In this document: in pieces, positions 32,829 through 34,462 of the stretch
How positions within the stretch are numbered: the stretch's first letter is position 1
How the letters are laid out: each line of letters begins with the position of its first letter
Origin: Bacteroidales bacterium UBA3289
GTDB taxonomy: Bacteria > Bacteroidota > Bacteroidia > Bacteroidales > UBA932
Direction of reading: 5' to 3'
Assembly (NCBI GenBank): GCA_002361625.1
Contig: DETL01000033.1
Location: 51,913-86,374, forward strand
Length of the DNA stretch: 34,462 nt
Notes under the pieces: model-generated
Database searches by the model: none
What the model was told of the DNA's origin: nothing
What the model saw: the letters and a program-made list of their open reading frames with translations, nothing else
Made by a program: the position numbers and the translations under genes

Positions 32829-34462
32829 AGCTGGTTCAGTGTTTTGCGGATAAGGGATTCGTCGGCGAGGTTGGGCAGGGTGACCTTCAGGCCGGGGGTG
32901 CGGGCCATTTCGCGCTCGATGGCGAAACGGGCCCCTTCGTTCCGGGCCCAGGAACGGCGGGCGATGCCGTTGTTCACGTCCCAGAACAGCATTTCGCGGA
33001 TATGGCGGTCGCTGTCTTCGCTGCCGTCGATGACCATGCCGAAGCCGCCGTTGATGACTTCGCCCCAGCCCACGCCGCCGCCGTTGTGGATGGATACCCA
33101 CGTAGCGCCGCGGAAGCCGTCCCCGATGACGTTCTGGACGGCCATGTCGGCGGTGAACTGCGAGCCGTCATAGATATTGGATGTCTCGCGGAACGGGGAA
33201 TCGGTGCCGGAAACGTCATGGTGGTCGCGTCCCAGAACGATGGGGGCGGTGATTTCTCCGCGGCGGATGGCCTCGTTGAAGGCGAGCGCAATCTTCGTGC
33301 GGCCTTCACAGTCGGCATAGAGGATACGGGCCTGGGAGCCCACGACGAGGTGGTTCCGGCCGGCCTCCTCGATCCAGTGGATGTTGTCGCGCATCTGCCC
33401 GGCGATTTCCTCGGGGGCGGTGGCGGCGATTTCGGTGAGGACCTTTACCGCGAGGGCGTCGGACTTCGCCAGATCCTCCGGCTTCTCGCTCATGCATACC
33501 CAGCGGAACGGGCCGAACCCGTAGTCGAAGTAGAGCGGGCCCATGATGTCCTGTACATAGGACGGGTAGCGGAAGGAGCCGTCGGCTTTGAGGACATCGG
33601 CCCCGGCGCGGGAACTCTCCAGGAGGAAGGCGTTTCCGTAGTCGAAGAAATACATTCCCTGGTCAGCCAGGCGGTTGATGGCGGCGACGTGACGCCGGAG
33701 CGACGCCTGGACGGCCTCCTTGAAGCGCTCGGGCTCTTCGGCCATCATCTTCTTGGATTCCTCGAGGCTGTAGCCCACCGGGTAGTAACCGCCCGCCCAC
33801 GGGTTGTGGAGCGAAGTCTGGTCCGAGCCCAGGTCCACGTGCACGCCTTCGTCGGCAAGGCGTTCCCACAGGTCCACGATGTTGCCCACATAGGCGAGGG
33901 AGACGACCTCTTTCGCGGCGACCGCTTTCCGGATGCGCGGGATGAGTTCGTCCAGGTCCGTGTGGAGTTCATCGACCCAGCCCTGCGCATAGCGCTTTTC
34001 CGCGGCCTTGGGGTTGATCTCCGCCGTGACGCTCACGACGCCGGCGATATTGCCCGCCTTGGGCTGCGCGCCGGACATGCCGCCGAGGCCCGCCGTCACG
34101 AAGAGCAGGCCGCCGCGGTCGTCGCCGTCGAGGCCCTTGGCCTTCAGCTGCTTCCGCGCTGCATTCATCACCGTGATCGTGGTCCCGTGGACGATGCCCT
34201 GCGGGCCGATATACATATACGAGCCGGCCGTCATCTGGCCGTACTGGCTCACGCCCAGGGCGTTGAATTTTTCCCAGTGGTCAGGCTTCGAATAGTTCGG
34301 GATGACCATGCCGTTGGTGACGATCACCCGCGGCGCGTCCTTGTGGCTCGGGAAAAGACCCAGCGGATGGCCGGAGTACATCACGAGCGTCTGCTCGTCC
34401 GTCATGGTGGCAAGGTACTGCATGACCAGGCGGTACTGCGCCCAGTTCTGGAAGATGGCGCC
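32825..34462 (-). CDS. hutU: Urocanate hydratase (5' end outside the window)
   Basis: At least 545 residues; the frame is open to the right edge (GAIFQNWAQYRLV precedes the first in-window Met). It converts urocanate to 4-imidazolone-5-propionate using tightly bound NAD. Family signatures are clear: SGHPLGLFPSHKDAPRVIVTNG early, DQTSLHNPWAGGYYPVG, FDYGFGPFRWVC, and the glycine-rich SIHNGGGVGWGEVINGGFGM near the C-terminus. About 100-120 N-terminal residues are probably missing. First of three overlapping hut genes seen here. Confidence 0.96.
   Translation of the reverse strand, partial: GAIFQNWAQYRLVMQYLATMTDEQTLVMYSGHPLGLFPSHKDAPRVIVTNGMVIPNYSKPDHWEKFNALGVSQYGQMTAGSYMYIGPQGIVHGTTITVMNAARKQLKAKGLDGDDRGGLLFVTAGLGGMSGAQPKAGNIAGVVSVTAEINPKAAEKRYAQGWVDELHTDLDELIPRIRKAVAAKEVVSLAYVGNIVDLWERLADEGVHVDLGSDQTSLHNPWAGGYYPVGYSLEESKKMMAEEPERFKEAVQASLRRHVAAINRLADQGMYFFDYGNAFLLESSRAGADVLKADGSFRYPSYVQDIMGPLYFDYGFGPFRWVCMSEKPEDLAKSDALAVKVLTEIAATAPEEIAGQMRDNIHWIEEAGRNHLVVGSQARILYADCEGRTKIALAFNEAIRRGEITAPIVLGRDHHDVSGTDSPFRETSNIYDGSQFTADMAVQNVIGDGFRGATWVSIHNGGGVGWGEVINGGFGMVIDGSEDSDRHIREMLFWDVNNGIARRSWARNEGARFAIEREMARTPGLKVTLPNLADESLIRKTLNQL

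Noticed and set aside
31392..33173. Plus-strand 593-codon frame opposite hutH and hutU
   Set aside because: It is a shadow of the hut genes, with no motif and antisense composition.

Overview
The window looks like a chromosomal segment from a member of the Bacteroidota, most likely an uncultured, fairly GC-rich gut or rumen Bacteroidales lineage. The basis is Bacteroidota-type -7 boxes (TAnnTTTG) upstream of several genes, scarce Shine-Dalgarno sequences, an OMP_b-brl_3-type outer-membrane barrel, a LytTR two-component pair, Bacteroidota-style secreted Rhs proteins, and lipoprotein glycoside hydrolases in polysaccharide-utilisation-type operons. Species assignment is not possible from the sequence alone.

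Plus strand, left to right. (1) The 3' end of an unidentified gene (1-78). (2) An outer-membrane beta-barrel protein, a LytS/YehU-type histidine kinase and a LytTR response regulator (186-4447). (3) A polymorphic-toxin locus (4587-13374): a full-length secreted Rhs/YD-repeat protein with an AT-rich JAB/JAMM metalloprotease-like tip, its probable immunity gene, then a displaced second Rhs 'core plus tip' cassette whose toxin carries a HELLGH motif, and a second probable immunity gene. The cassette shares a collinear 982-bp direct repeat with the main gene. Recombination across the repeat would swap the tip in frame. (4) A scarred intergenic region (13375-13943) with a truncated tyrosine integrase and clustered TGACCCC repeats resembling IS21-family ends. 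(5) A four-gene hemicellulose-type operon, GH3-GH43-GH2-GH30 (13944-23450), ended by a hairpin that is also a REP-like element. (6) A RAYT (REP-associated Y1 transposase) gene flanked by two copies of that REP-like module (23476-24633).

Minus strand, read right to left. A histidine-utilisation operon, hutU-hutH-hutI, has 4-nt overlaps, and hutU runs off the right edge. Six bases after hutI come a GH29 fucosidase, a GH43 enzyme and an unusual lipoprotein with a nucleoside 2-deoxyribosyltransferase-like domain, ending at a putative terminator near 26080-26104. Then come a small membrane protein, an ECF-type sigma factor and a small putative anti-sigma membrane protein, all tightly coupled.

Functionally, the two glycosidase clusters face each other and probably process complex plant polysaccharides, with periplasmic or surface lipoprotein enzymes trimming xylose, arabinose, galactose and fucose side chains. 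No SusC/SusD pair lies in the window. The Rhs region is the most dynamic part: its tips differ sharply in base composition from the core and each carries its own cognate-looking gene. It is the best candidate for a noteworthy system here. All family assignments come from reading motifs by eye; no database search was run.
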